Assembly: GCF_007752935.1 (NCBI RefSeq)
Contig: NZ_CP036319.1
Span: forward strand, 5,498,501-5,562,500
Direction of reading: 5' to 3'
DNA: 64,000 nt
Source of the DNA: Crateriforma conspicua
GTDB lineage: Bacteria; Planctomycetota; Planctomycetia; Pirellulales; Pirellulaceae
Part shown: positions 20,762 to 30,730 of the stretch, one piece after another
Layout: each line of letters opens with the position of its first letter
Position numbering within the stretch: the first letter of the stretch is position 1
Translations under genes and position numbers: made by a program
The notes under the pieces: generated by a model
Databases searched by the model: none
What the model was told of the DNA's origin: nothing
Seen by the model: only the letters and a program-made list of their open reading frames with translations

Positions 20762-22239
20762 TGGAACCGATCCGCCAGACCGCACAAGAAACCTTCCAGT
20801 ACGCATCGGCGCTGCCTTGGCTGATCATTGCCGCAGCGACGATGCCGCTGGTCTTGGCGGCTTGGTGGACCAAGATTTTTCCCAGCCGCCGCTGGGTCAT
20901 CGCGTTGGCGGTGATCGCGGTGGTCAGCACGCTGAACGTTTTCTTTCCCGCGTTGCTGTTGGCCGTGCTGGTCCTGGATGGGCTATTGATCCTGTTCGCC
21001 AGCATCGACTTTTTTCTGGTCCTGGTCATGACGTCCGGCGGTATCACGGCGTCACGATCTCATTCGCGGACGGGCAGCATCGGTGTGCCCATGGAAAGTC
21101 GTCTGGGGGTGGAAAACCGAACCGCGATTACGCTGGTCGGTCACGTCCGCGACGACTTGCCGGATGGCTTTCGGTCCGACCCGATGGACCACCCACTGCG
21201 TTTGCCGCCGTTGGCGGAATTTTCGGCGACGCGCCAACTGACGGCGTTTCGACGCGGTGCGTTTCAACTTCATCACGTCTATCTGCGACTGGAAAGCCCG
21301 CTGCGGTTCTGGCGCCGACACGTTTCGATTCCGGTGGAAAGTCGAATCAACGTCTATCCCGACATGAAACAAATGTCGGACTACGCGTTGCTGGCAAGAA
21401 CCGATCGACTCAGTTTGATCGGTGTTCGGCGGACCCGGCGGATCGGCCAAGACAGTGATTTCGAACGCCTGCGCGACTACACCCGTGACGACAATTATCG
21501 TCACATCGATTGGCGCAGCACGGCCCGTCGGCGAAAGCTGACCGTCAAACAGTTCCAAACCGACCAAAGCCAACGCGTGGTCTTCATGTTGGACTGCGGA
21601 CGCATGATGACCAATCTGTGCGAAGGGCTTTCGCTGCTGGATCACGCATTGAACGCTTCGTTGATGATGGCCTATGTCGCGCTGCATCAAGGGGATTCGG
21701 TCGGCATGCTGTGCTTTTCCGACACGGTCCACGCCTACGTGCCACCACGCGGGGGCGCCAGCCAAATGAATCGGCTGCTGCAAGCCGGATTCGATCAATT
21801 CCCCCGCATGGTCGAATCACGTTATGACCAAGCGTTCGTCTATCTGCAAAATCACTGCAAGCGTCGTTCGCTGATCACCTTGGCCACCAACGTCATTGAC
21901 GAAGTCAATGCGGCGGCGGTCGTGGACTACCTGGGCAACATCAGCGGCAAACATTTACCGCTGGGCATCTTGCTGCGCGACCGCGGTCTGTTCGATGCCG
22001 CCGACACGGCGGTCGCTCGGGCGGAATCTGCCGGACCATCGACTTTGGGCGGGCTGGCGACGGCCGAGCGTAGAACGCTGTACCGTGGCGTGGCGGCCGC
22101 CGACATTCTGATTTGGCGGCAGCAGGTGTTGCGAGACCTGGAGCAGCGCGGCGTTCTGTGCGTCGATGCGTTTCCCGACGAATTGACCGCGCCACTGGTC
22201 AATCAATACTTGGAAATCAAAGCGCAACACTTGCTTTAA
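20761..22239 (+). CDS. DUF58 domain protein
   Basis: 492 residues. Two to three N-terminal membrane helices (residues ~15-85) are followed by an Ig-like and a vWA-like region. The DUF58 core is clear: DFERLRDYTRDDNYRHIDW, then a vWA-type MIDAS-like stretch, VVFMLDCGRMM. The ATG shares its A with the stop TGA of the aldehyde dehydrogenase. DUF58 proteins usually sit beside a MoxR-type ATPase and other vWA proteins, where they work as a chaperone-like complex. No MoxR gene is present in this window, so this copy is separated or its partner lies elsewhere. The C-terminal ~80 residues include RTLYRGVAAADILIWRQQ. Confidence 0.85.
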   Translation: MEPIRQTAQETFQYASALPWLIIAAATMPLVLAAWWTKIFPSRRWVIALAVIAVVSTLNVFFPALLLAVLVLDGLLILFASIDFFLVLVMTSGGITASRSHSRTGSIGVPMESRLGVENRTAITLVGHVRDDLPDGFRSDPMDHPLRLPPLAEFSATRQLTAFRRGAFQLHHVYLRLESPLRFWRRHVSIPVESRINVYPDMKQMSDYALLARTDRLSLIGVRRTRRIGQDSDFERLRDYTRDDNYRHIDWRSTARRRKLTVKQFQTDQSQRVVFMLDCGRMMTNLCEGLSLLDHALNASLMMAYVALHQGDSVGMLCFSDTVHAYVPPRGGASQMNRLLQAGFDQFPRMVESRYDQAFVYLQNHCKRRSLITLATNVIDEVNAAAVVDYLGNISGKHLPLGILLRDRGLFDAADTAVARAESAGPSTLGGLATAERRTLYRGVAAADILIWRQQVLRDLEQRGVLCVDAFPDELTAPLVNQYLEIKAQHLL

Positions 22240-22606
22240 GCCACTTCGACCCAAAACTGACTGGCGAAGGATGATTCATCGACGCCGTGACAACGCCATC
22301 CTCTCCGGATCCTCTCCGCTCCCAACGCGATGAACCAGACTGCAATGCGAATTTGATATCGCGCCGTGTCCACGAGGTCCCCGTTTCCCTGCCTGCCCGT
22401 GGCCCTGGCTTCTTGCCCCACCTTACCGCTACCGCGTTGACGGTCCTGACGGATGCGGCGGTTTGATCGCCTGACGGATGTGGAAGTATCAGCACGATCA
22501 ATCGGCGAATCAGAAACGGGTTTGGCTGGGGCGGGGCGAGCGACCGATAAAGCACCGACAGCCTTCCCTGCCAACCGTCCGTGCAACGATTCGGAGACCG
22601 TGACTG
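22240..22606. other. Intergenic region with an 11-bp direct repeat
   Basis: 367 bp with no supported gene. CCTGACGGATG occurs at 22445-22455 and again at 22470-22480, a spacing of 25 bp (about two and a half helical turns). It lies upstream of the small membrane protein and could be a regulator-binding site, or chance. No RNA or hairpin was recognised. Confidence 0.35.
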
Positions 22607-22864
22607 ATGTGGCGTTCTTTCTTTTTAGCTCTCGGCATCATGGCGATCATCGTCGGCTTGGAATCCATGGTGATCGAGTCGGCGAATTTCTACGGCGCGG
22701 CGGAGACGACGGCCGCCGACTTCGCCAATCCCACCGCAGCCCCCTCGTACAGCATCAAGTCTTGGACCCCGGGGGAAGCGTTCCCGTGGGTGCTGCTGTT
22801 CGTCGGTGCGATCGTGGTGATCTATGCATTCACGCTGCCCCAGCGGTTCAATCGCGCCGCCTAA
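22607..22864 (+). CDS. Small two-helix membrane protein
   Basis: 85 residues with GGAG 10 bases ahead of the ATG. Helix 1 is SFFLALGIMAIIVGLESMVI and helix 2 is PWVLLFVGAIVVIYAFTLP. Between them is a loop of about 35 residues (YGAAETTAADFANPTAAPSY plus a SIKSWTPGEAF motif). Both ends should be on the same side. No family function is recognised; small two-helix proteins like this occur in planctomycete genomes as conserved hypotheticals. It stands alone, with about 220 bp before the LysR gene. Confidence 0.7.
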   Translation: MWRSFFLALGIMAIIVGLESMVIESANFYGAAETTAADFANPTAAPSYSIKSWTPGEAFPWVLLFVGAIVVIYAFTLPQRFNRAA

Positions 22865-23086
22865 GCGATGCCGGCGTATTGACGGTATTTCGAATGCCCC
22901 ACCCCCGCTCGGCGGAAACCCGACACGGGCGTCTCAAGCCATCTTTTGACCGTCTTCCAGGCGATCGCGGGGCGGCCACAAACGGGGTGTGTCTTGACGC
23001 TGACAGGCAACGCGTTTAACCTTCCTTAAGTTTTACTGACGGACGGAGCCGGCAAATTAAGCGTTACTTATACTCCCAGGTCTTCA

Positions 23087-24085
23087 TTGCAACTCCGATC
23101 GCTCGAAATTTTCTGTGCCGTTGCCGAGCATCGCAGCTTCAGCCGGGCGGCGTCGGCTTTCGAATTGACCCAAAGCGCGGTTAGCCAGTCGATTCAGCAG
23201 TTGGAAGAATCCGTCGGCGCCAAGCTGATCGATCGCGGTACGCGCCCGCTTAGCCTGACCGACGCCGGCGAGCTTTACTTTCGCGGCCTGCGGCGATTCT
23301 TGCGGGATTACCAATCGCTGGAGCGGGAGGTCCGGCATCGCGGCCAACGCTTGGCCGGTGAAGTCCGAGTGGGAACGATTTACTCGGTCGGTCTGAGTTA
23401 CCTGCCCGACGCGACCACGGAATTCTCACGGTTACACAGCGACGTCCGTGTGCAGTTGGAATTCGGCCACAGCCACAGTGTTGTTGAGATCGTGGAACGT
23501 GGTGACGCTGATTTCGGACTGGTCAGCTTTCCCCGAAACACGAAAACCATTGTCCACGTGGGCTGGCAGAGCGAACCGATGCGTTTGGTCTGTTCCCCCC
23601 GTCACCCGTTGGCCGACAGCGATTCGGTCGGCCGAGATCAATTGCACGGGTTGTCGATGGTCGGCTTTTGCCGGTCGCTGCTGTTGAGGCAAGAGATCGA
23701 CAAGCTGTTGGCCAAGATGGGCGTGACGGTCAACTTCGACATCGAGTTCGATAACGCCGATTCGATGGTTCGCGCGATCGAAGCCAATGGCGGGATCGCG
23801 TTTTTGCCTCAATCGGTCGTCCGACGTGAAACCGCAACCGGCACGCTGAGAGTGCTGGCTTGCCCTGATTTTCAAATGAACCGACCGCTCGGATTCATAT
23901 TCCGGCGGACGGCCAAGCTGACGCCCGCCGCCATCGAATTTGCATCCCTGTTGCTGGGCCGGCCGCTGCCCATTGATCGCCGCGGTCGCTTGGATCCGTC
24001 GCCGCGTGGCGGATCGTCGCCACGATTGACCGGCGGCAATGAGTCCGCCGACGAACACACCGCCACCACGTCCGTGGTGGCTTGA
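23087..24085 (+). CDS. LysR-family transcriptional regulator
   Basis: 332 residues from a TTG at 23087; no in-frame ATG gives a complete HTH. The N-terminal winged helix-turn-helix is seen in LRSLEIFCAVAEHRSFSRAA and LTQSAVSQSIQQLEESVGAK, followed by the LysR substrate-binding domain (GEVRVGTIYSVGLSYLPDAT, and later SMVGFCRSLLLRQEIDKLL). The last ~30 residues are Arg/Gly/Pro-rich and probably disordered. It sits directly before gltB on the same strand with about 106 bp between the stop and the gltB start. In Bacillus a LysR protein (GltC) controls glutamate synthase from the adjacent gene, so a similar role is reasonable here but not proven. Confidence 0.88.
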   Translation: MQLRSLEIFCAVAEHRSFSRAASAFELTQSAVSQSIQQLEESVGAKLIDRGTRPLSLTDAGELYFRGLRRFLRDYQSLEREVRHRGQRLAGEVRVGTIYSVGLSYLPDATTEFSRLHSDVRVQLEFGHSHSVVEIVERGDADFGLVSFPRNTKTIVHVGWQSEPMRLVCSPRHPLADSDSVGRDQLHGLSMVGFCRSLLLRQEIDKLLAKMGVTVNFDIEFDNADSMVRAIEANGGIAFLPQSVVRRETATGTLRVLACPDFQMNRPLGFIFRRTAKLTPAAIEFASLLLGRPLPIDRRGRLDPSPRGGSSPRLTGGNESADEHTATTSVVA

Positions 24086-24191
24086 CCGACCCCGATTGAT
24101 ATCCAACCCCTCGTTTCCAAACCATCTTTGCAGTCTGTCATTTGTGCATGACGCCGCACCCCGGCGACGGCCCATAACGAACGAGCAAGCT

Positions 24192-27100
24192 ATGAACGCA
24201 ATTTTGAACCGTCACCATCTGCCGCCTTCCCAAGGCCTTTACGACCCGGCGCACGAAAAAGATTCGTGTGGTGTCGGATTCATCGCGCACATCAAGGGCC
24301 AGCCCAGTCACCAGATTGTCGTCGACGCCGACACCATGCTTCAAAACATGGACCACCGTGGCGGCTGTGGATGTGAACCGAACACCGGTGACGGGTCGGG
24401 CATGATGTGTGGATTGCCCCACGCTTTTCTGCGCAAAGTCGCCAAAGCAGATCTGGGCAAAGACCTGCCCGAGGAAGGCAAGTACGCCGCAGGTTTGATC
24501 TATCTGCCGACTGATCCGCAAGAACGCGAGTTCTGCAAAGAAACGATCGAACGTTTGATCAGCGAAACCGGACAAACGCTGATCGGATGGCGTGACGTGC
24601 CGCAGGATACCGACGGCGCGGACGTGGGTCCGACGGCACGTCGCAGCGAACCGGTCATGGAGATGCTGTTCGTCGGTGCGGCCGACGGACTGGACAGCGA
24701 GGCGTTTGAACGCAAGCTGTACATCATTCGCAAGCGTGCCAGTCACATGCTGCGCGGCAGCGAAAAGCTGGACCAAGCGTTGATCTTCTACATCTGTTCG
24801 CTCAGCACCAAGGTCATCATCTACAAGGGGATGCTGACGCCGGCACAAGTGCTGCCGTACTTCCCCGATCTGCGTGACGAGGACTTCAAAACGCACTTGG
24901 CGATGGTCCATAGCCGGTTTTCGACCAACACGTTCCCCAGTTGGGACCGGGCCCAACCGTTCCGGTTCATGTCGCACAACGGCGAAATCAACACGCTGCG
25001 TGGCAACAGCAATTGGATGCGTGCCCGCGAAGGCAACGCCGAAAGCGATTTGTTTGGCGACGACCTGTCCAAATTGTTCCCCGTTGTTGAACCGCATTGC
25101 AGCGATTCGGGAACGTTCGACAACGTCCTGGAGTTTTTGCTCATGGGCGGTCGCACGCTGCAGGAAGCCGTCATGATGATGGTGCCCGAAGCGTGGCAAA
25201 AGCACGAAACGATGGACGAAGACAAGCGTGCGTTCTATGAGTATTTCAGCAGTCTGATGGAACCGTGGGACGGCCCCGCTTCGGTCGCGTTCACCGATGG
25301 CAAGTACATCGGCGCGACGCTGGACCGAAATGGCTTGCGTCCCAGCCGCTACTACATCACGCATGACGATCGCGTGATTATGGCCAGCGAAGTCGGTGTG
25401 GTTCCCGTCGACCCGGCGATCGTTAAAGAGAAGGGGCGTCTGCAACCGGGCAAGATGTTCTTGGTTGATTTCGAACAAGGCCGCTTGATTCCCGATGAAG
25501 AACTCAAGAGCGACTTTGCCCGCAAGATGCCTTATGGACAATGGCTGCGGGAACAACGCATTCGGCTGGCCGACTTGCATCCCGAAGAAGAAGGGCACGG
25601 TTTCGACAGCGACACGTTGCTGCCTCGGATGCAAGCGTTCGGTTACACCGCCGAAACGATGAACTTCATGCTGCGTCCGCTGGTCGAACAGCTTCGTGAC
25701 CCGGTCGGTTCGATGGGCAACGACAGTGCCATTGCATGCCTGAGCGACAAACCACGACTGGTTTACGACTACTTCAAGCAACTGTTTGCCCAGGTCACCA
25801 ATCCCGCGATCGATTCGATCCGTGAAGAAGTGATCATGTCGCTGGAATGCTACATCGGTCCCGAACAGAACTTGCTGGCGGCCACACCCCAGCACTGTCA
25901 CCGGCTGTTGGTCGATCACCCGATTTTGACCAACGAAGAAATCGCGGCGCTCAAGCACATCAATTACCAAGGCTGGAACAGCCGGGTGATCGACATCACG
26001 TACGACCGCAGCGAAGGCAAGGCGGGACTGACCAAAACGTTGGATCGGATTTCCGCGGAAGCCGAAGCCGCGGCCGACGATGGAATTCAGTTGATCGTGT
26101 TGACCGATCGCGAAATCGGCCAAGGACGCATTCCCGTCAGCGCTTTGCTGGCCACCGGCGCCGTCCACCACCACTTGGTCAAAACGGCCAAACGGACGCG
26201 TGTGGGGATCGTCGTGGAAACCGGCGAAGCCCGCGAAGTCCACCATCACTGTTTGCTGGTCGGCTACGGTGCCGATGCGATCAACCCGTACTTGGCATTT
26301 GAAGCCCTTTGGCAATCGCGACGCGACGGGCTGTTGCCCGATTCGATCGGCGACGACGATGCCGTTGTCGCCGCCTATCGAAAGGGTGTCGCCAAGGGCA
26401 TGCTGAAAGTCATGGCCAAGATGGGGATCAGTACGCTGCAAAGCTACAAGGGTGCCCAAATCTTTGAAGCCTTGGGCTTGAAAGACGAAGTCATCAACAA
26501 GTGCTTCGCGAACACCGCCAGCCGGATCCAAGGGGTCTCGTTCGATGTGATTGCCGAAGAATCCATTCGGCGGCACGAATTGGGTTATCCCAGCGAATCG
26601 GTCGATCGTCAGCGTCAATTGCCGAACTTGGGTGAATTCCACTGGCGGGCCGAGGGCGAAAAGCATGCGTGGAGCCCGCAAGCGATCAGCAATCTGCAAA
26701 ACGCCGCACGCAAGAACAACGAAGATGCGTACTGGAAGTTCGCCCACACGATCAACGAAGACAGCCGCAACCGCTGCACGCTTCGCGGACTGTTGGACTT
26801 CAAAGATGATCCCGGCAAGGCGATTCATCTGGACGAGGTCGAACCGGCCAGCGAAATAGTCAAGCGGTTTTGCACCGGTGCAATGTCACTGGGCAGCATC
26901 AGCGCCGAATCGCACGAGTCGTTGGCGATCGCGTTGAACCGTATCGGCGGTAAGAGCAACACCGGCGAAGGCGGCGAAGATCCTCGGCGATTCCAGCCGC
27001 TGCCCAACGGCGATTCGAAGCGTTCGGCCATCAAGCAGGTGGCGTCTGGTCGGTTCGGTGTGACAATCGAGTACTTGACCAACGCGGACGAAATTCAGAT

Positions 27101-28760
27101 CAAGGTGTCCCAGGGTGCCAAGCCCGGTGAAGGCGGTGAATTGCCCGGTCGAAAGGTCGACGATTACATCGCCAGCATCCGGTACAGCACGCCCGGCGTC
27201 GGTTTGATCAGCCCACCGCCGCACCACGACATTTATTCGATCGAGGATTTGGCCCAGCTGATCCACGACCTGAAGAATGCCAACCGTGCGGCACGCATCA
27301 GTGTCAAACTGGTCAGCGAAGTCGGCGTCGGTGTGATCGCCTCGGGCGTCGCCAAGGCGCACGCCGATCACATTCTGATTTCCGGCGATACCGGCGGAAC
27401 GGGGGCGTCCCCACTGACCAGCATCAAGCACGCCGGCTTGCCTTGGGAATTGGGGATCGCCGAAACGCATCAAGTGCTGGTCTTGAACGACTTGCGCAGC
27501 CGAGTGGTTCTGCAGACCGACGGCGGATTGAAAACCGGTCGCGACGTGGTCATTGCGGCGTTGCTGGGAGCCGAAGAGTTTGGATTCAGCACCGCACCGC
27601 TGATCACCCTGGGCTGCATCATGATGCGAAAGTGTCACTTGAACACTTGCCCGGTGGGCATCGCGACCCAAGATCCGGAACTGCGCAAGAAGTTCAGCGG
27701 CAAACCGGAACACGTCGTCAATTACTTATTCATGGTTGCCGAAGAAGCACGTCGCATCATGGCCAAGCTGGGCTTCAAGTCGATCGACGAGATGGTCGGT
27801 CACACCGAAGTCCTGATGACCGACAAAGCGATCAAGCATTGGAAGTCCGATGGGTTGGATTTGACTCCGATCCTGGCACCGGCCGCCAAACCGCATGACG
27901 ACGTCGAAGTCCGCTGCGTGATGGCCCAGGACCACGGACTGGAACGATCGCTGGACATTCGAAAGATTTTGCCCGAAGCCCAATCGGCCATCGACACCGG
28001 CAAGCCGGTCGTCATCCAGTCGCCCGTGGTGAACATCAACCGAACGGTGGGCACCATCCTGAGTAACGAAGTCGCCAAGAAGCACGGCCAAGCCGGGTTG
28101 CCCGACGACACGATTCGGATCGAATTGTCCGGATCGGCTGGTCAAAGCTTGGGTGCATTCCTGGCCCACGGCGTGACCATCGATCTGGAAGGCGACGGAA
28201 ACGATTACATCGGCAAAGGACTTTCGGGCGGCAAGATCATCGTCTATCCGCCACGTGAAAGCACATTCGACGCTCACGAAAACATCATCGTCGGCAACGT
28301 CTGTCTTTATGGTGCGACCGGCGGTGAAGCCTACTTCCGCGGTCGCGCGGCGGAACGTTTCTGTGTCCGTAACAGTGGTGCAAAAACCGTCGTCGAAGGC
28401 GTCGGTGACCATGGTTGCGAATACATGACCGGTGGTCGCATGATCTGCCTGGGCGCCACCGGACGCAACTTTGCCGCCGGGATGTCAGGCGGCATCGCCT
28501 ATGTGTGGGATCGCCAAGGTGATTTCAATCTGAATTGCAACTTGGCAACCGTGGCACTGGAACGAATCGATTCACCGGAGGAAGAAGCCGAGGTCCGGGA
28601 GATGATCCAGAACCACGCCGATTACACCGGCAGTGCGACGGCGAAAACAGCCTTGGACAACTGGGACCAGTTCATGACCGAATGCGTCAAAGTCATGCCG
28701 ACTGATTACAAGCGTGTGTTGCTGGAAATGGCTGAAAAGCAGGCCGCCGCACCGGTCTGA
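24192..28760 (+). CDS. gltB: Glutamate synthase (NADPH-type) large subunit
   Basis: 1522 residues from the ATG at 24192; the open frame begins at 24039 but the first 51 codons look non-coding and overlap the LysR gene. The subunit makes L-glutamate from glutamine and 2-oxoglutarate. The N-terminal Ntn-amidotransferase starts at DSCGVGFIAHIKGQP, with catalytic Cys at residue 26 after a short propeptide. The central and FMN domains carry the 3Fe-4S cysteines in CIMMRKCHLNTC (C-x5-C-x4-C). The C-terminal beta-helix shows the repeating GGxxxxGxA turns (GDHGCEYMTGGRMICLGATG). gltD follows after 71 bp. Confidence 0.97.
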   Translation: MNAILNRHHLPPSQGLYDPAHEKDSCGVGFIAHIKGQPSHQIVVDADTMLQNMDHRGGCGCEPNTGDGSGMMCGLPHAFLRKVAKADLGKDLPEEGKYAAGLIYLPTDPQEREFCKETIERLISETGQTLIGWRDVPQDTDGADVGPTARRSEPVMEMLFVGAADGLDSEAFERKLYIIRKRASHMLRGSEKLDQALIFYICSLSTKVIIYKGMLTPAQVLPYFPDLRDEDFKTHLAMVHSRFSTNTFPSWDRAQPFRFMSHNGEINTLRGNSNWMRAREGNAESDLFGDDLSKLFPVVEPHCSDSGTFDNVLEFLLMGGRTLQEAVMMMVPEAWQKHETMDEDKRAFYEYFSSLMEPWDGPASVAFTDGKYIGATLDRNGLRPSRYYITHDDRVIMASEVGVVPVDPAIVKEKGRLQPGKMFLVDFEQGRLIPDEELKSDFARKMPYGQWLREQRIRLADLHPEEEGHGFDSDTLLPRMQAFGYTAETMNFMLRPLVEQLRDPVGSMGNDSAIACLSDKPRLVYDYFKQLFAQVTNPAIDSIREEVIMSLECYIGPEQNLLAATPQHCHRLLVDHPILTNEEIAALKHINYQGWNSRVIDITYDRSEGKAGLTKTLDRISAEAEAAADDGIQLIVLTDREIGQGRIPVSALLATGAVHHHLVKTAKRTRVGIVVETGEAREVHHHCLLVGYGADAINPYLAFEALWQSRRDGLLPDSIGDDDAVVAAYRKGVAKGMLKVMAKMGISTLQSYKGAQIFEALGLKDEVINKCFANTASRIQGVSFDVIAEESIRRHELGYPSESVDRQRQLPNLGEFHWRAEGEKHAWSPQAISNLQNAARKNNEDAYWKFAHTINEDSRNRCTLRGLLDFKDDPGKAIHLDEVEPASEIVKRFCTGAMSLGSISAESHESLAIALNRIGGKSNTGEGGEDPRRFQPLPNGDSKRSAIKQVASGRFGVTIEYLTNADEIQIKVSQGAKPGEGGELPGRKVDDYIASIRYSTPGVGLISPPPHHDIYSIEDLAQLIHDLKNANRAARISVKLVSEVGVGVIASGVAKAHADHILISGDTGGTGASPLTSIKHAGLPWELGIAETHQVLVLNDLRSRVVLQTDGGLKTGRDVVIAALLGAEEFGFSTAPLITLGCIMMRKCHLNTCPVGIATQDPELRKKFSGKPEHVVNYLFMVAEEARRIMAKLGFKSIDEMVGHTEVLMTDKAIKHWKSDGLDLTPILAPAAKPHDDVEVRCVMAQDHGLERSLDIRKILPEAQSAIDTGKPVVIQSPVVNINRTVGTILSNEVAKKHGQAGLPDDTIRIELSGSAGQSLGAFLAHGVTIDLEGDGNDYIGKGLSGGKIIVYPPRESTFDAHENIIVGNVCLYGATGGEAYFRGRAAERFCVRNSGAKTVVEGVGDHGCEYMTGGRMICLGATGRNFAAGMSGGIAYVWDRQGDFNLNCNLATVALERIDSPEEEAEVREMIQNHADYTGSATAKTALDNWDQFMTECVKVMPTDYKRVLLEMAEKQAAAPV

Positions 28761-28831
28761 TCTGACGCACCAAACACCCGACTGTTCCATCCAACAAACA
28801 AATATTCCTTTTTCAACACTGGACCGATCCC

Positions 28832-30334
28832 ATGGGGAAGCCAACCGGATTCAAAGAGTTTGATCGCAAAAAAGTGCCGTGGCGTTTGCCGGTCGTTCGG
28901 ATCAATGATTACGACGAAATCTACACCGAGCACAAAATCGATCACCTGCGTGAACAGGGTGCCCGCTGCATGGACTGTGGCGTCCCGTTTTGCCAATCCG
29001 CAACTGGATGCCCGATCGATAACCTGATCCCCGAATGGAACGATCTGGTCTACAACAACCGCTGGAAAGAAGCGATCGAACGTCTTCACAAGACGAACAA
29101 CTTTCCGGAGTTCACCGGTCGTACTTGTCCGGCACCTTGCGAAGGTTCCTGTGTTTTGGGAATCACCAATCCGCCGGTCACGATCAAGAATATCGAAAAC
29201 GCGATCGTTGACCGGGCGTGGGCCGAAGGTTGGATCGTCCCCACACCGCCGGAATCACGAACCGGTAAAAAGGTGGCGATCGTCGGCAGCGGACCCGCCG
29301 GGTTGGCCGCGGCCGACCAGCTGAATCAGGCCGGTCACGAAGTCACCGTCTTTGAACGCGCCAATCGCATCGGCGGTTTGCTGCAGTACGGCATTCCCAA
29401 CATGAAGTTGTCCAAGGAAGTCTTGCAGCGACGCTTGGACAAGATGTCGGCCGAAGGCGTGACTTTCAAAACCGGCGTCAACGTCGGCAAAGATGTTCAG
29501 TCGGAACAACTTCAAAAGGACTTCGACGCCGTCTTGTTGGCATGCGGTGCAACGCAGCCACGCGATTTGCCGATCGAAGGCCGCGACGCCAAAGGCATTC
29601 ATTTTGCCATGGAATTCCTGACCGCCAACACCATGCAAAGCGTTCACGGCGATTCGTTGAATGGGTCGTTCATTAGCGCCGAAGGTAAAGATGTCATCGT
29701 GATCGGTGGGGGTGATACCGGTACCGACTGTATCGCGACCAGTATCCGACATGGTTGCCGCAGCGTCGTCAATTTTGAACTGCTGCCCAAGCCGCCGAAG
29801 GGTCGCGCCGACGACAATCCGTGGCCCGAATGGCCGCGTGTCTTCCGCATCGACTACGGTCATGAAGAAGCCACCGCAAAATTTGGAAGCGACCCGCGGA
29901 ACTATCAGCTGCTGAGCAAGGAATTCATCAAAGACGACGATGGGAAACTAGTCGGCATTCGCTCGGTCCAAGTCGAATGGACAAAGAACGACGATGGCGG
30001 TTGGAAGATGACCGAAGTCGAAGGCAGCGAAAAGGAATGGCCGGCGCAATTGATTTTGCTGGCCATGGGCTTTCTGGGGCCGGAACAGTACCTGCCGAAA
30101 TCGTTGGGACTGAAAACCGATGCCCGCAGCAATTTCGAAGCGGTGCACGGTGAATACACCACCAACATCGAAGGCGTATTCGCCGCTGGTGACTGTCGAC
30201 GTGGCCAGAGCTTGGTGGTCTGGGCCATCAACGAAGGCCGCGGGGCGGCACGTGCCATCGACCTTTACTTGATGGGCGAAACCGCTCTGCCGGCTCCCGG
30301 TCAAACCATGGGCACTGCGTTGTCGGCTGTCTGA
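28832..30334 (+). CDS. gltD: Glutamate synthase small subunit
   Basis: 500 residues, the usual length for the beta subunit, which passes electrons from NADPH through FAD and two 4Fe-4S clusters to the large subunit. N-terminal cluster cysteines are visible in [16 protein letters not shown] and [10 protein letters not shown]. The FAD Rossmann motif is [19 protein letters not shown], the NADPH site is [18 protein letters not shown], and the C-terminal FAD segment is [21 protein letters not shown] (shown in part). Together with gltB it forms the ammonia-assimilation enzyme. A strong terminator follows at 30404. Confidence 0.97.
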   Translation: MGKPTGFKEFDRKKVPWRLPVVRINDYDEIYTEHKIDHLREQGARCMDCGVPFCQSATGCPIDNLIPEWNDLVYNNRWKEAIERLHKTNNFPEFTGRTCPAPCEGSCVLGITNPPVTIKNIENAIVDRAWAEGWIVPTPPESRTGKKVAIVGSGPAGLAAADQLNQAGHEVTVFERANRIGGLLQYGIPNMKLSKEVLQRRLDKMSAEGVTFKTGVNVGKDVQSEQLQKDFDAVLLACGATQPRDLPIEGRDAKGIHFAMEFLTANTMQSVHGDSLNGSFISAEGKDVIVIGGGDTGTDCIATSIRHGCRSVVNFELLPKPPKGRADDNPWPEWPRVFRIDYGHEEATAKFGSDPRNYQLLSKEFIKDDDGKLVGIRSVQVEWTKNDDGGWKMTEVEGSEKEWPAQLILLAMGFLGPEQYLPKSLGLKTDARSNFEAVHGEYTTNIEGVFAAGDCRRGQSLVVWAINEGRGAARAIDLYLMGETALPAPGQTMGTALSAV

Positions 30335-30403
30335 TCGACGACCAGGCGATGAACATCGCGAAATCGGGATGACGGTCTTTCCCGATTGACCACATCATTC
30401 GGC

Positions 30404-30437
30404 GGCCGGTCACGTATTCAACGTGACCGGCCTTTTT
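30404..30437 (+). terminator. Rho-independent terminator of the gltBD operon
   Basis: GGCCGGTCACGT (30404-30415) pairs perfectly with ACGTGACCGGCC (30421-30432) around ATTCA, followed by TTTTTCTTTT. It lies 70 bp beyond the gltD stop. A weaker hairpin (AATCGGGA at 30362-30369 with TCCCGATT at 30380-30387) precedes it. Confidence 0.93.
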
Positions 30438-30730
30438 CTTTTGCGCTGCGGGGCGGATCGGATCCCAAGGCTGCACGGGGGCGAACGCATTGGAACCGTG
30501 AAACCCGATGTTCGTGAAACCGCCCCAAGGCGGTGAATAACTTTCCCGAAGGATCCCCCACAATGACGTTGACACTCGCAATCACGGCTTTTTAGTGTGC
30601 GACTGAAAACAGGACGTTCGCGTCGATTATGGAAAGTTTGCCGATTATTCCTGCAGACTGCTCCAGACGGCGTCGATACACGACATAGATGATGATCCAG
30701 TTTCGATCACCGACTGAGAAAGTGGCACGG

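Noticed and set aside
24138-26828. 896-codon open frame on the minus strand, antisense to gltB
   Set aside because: It is a shadow of the gltB codon pattern. The encoded protein is rich in Val, Gln, His, Asp and Phe with no domain, while the plus strand has an unmistakable gltB.
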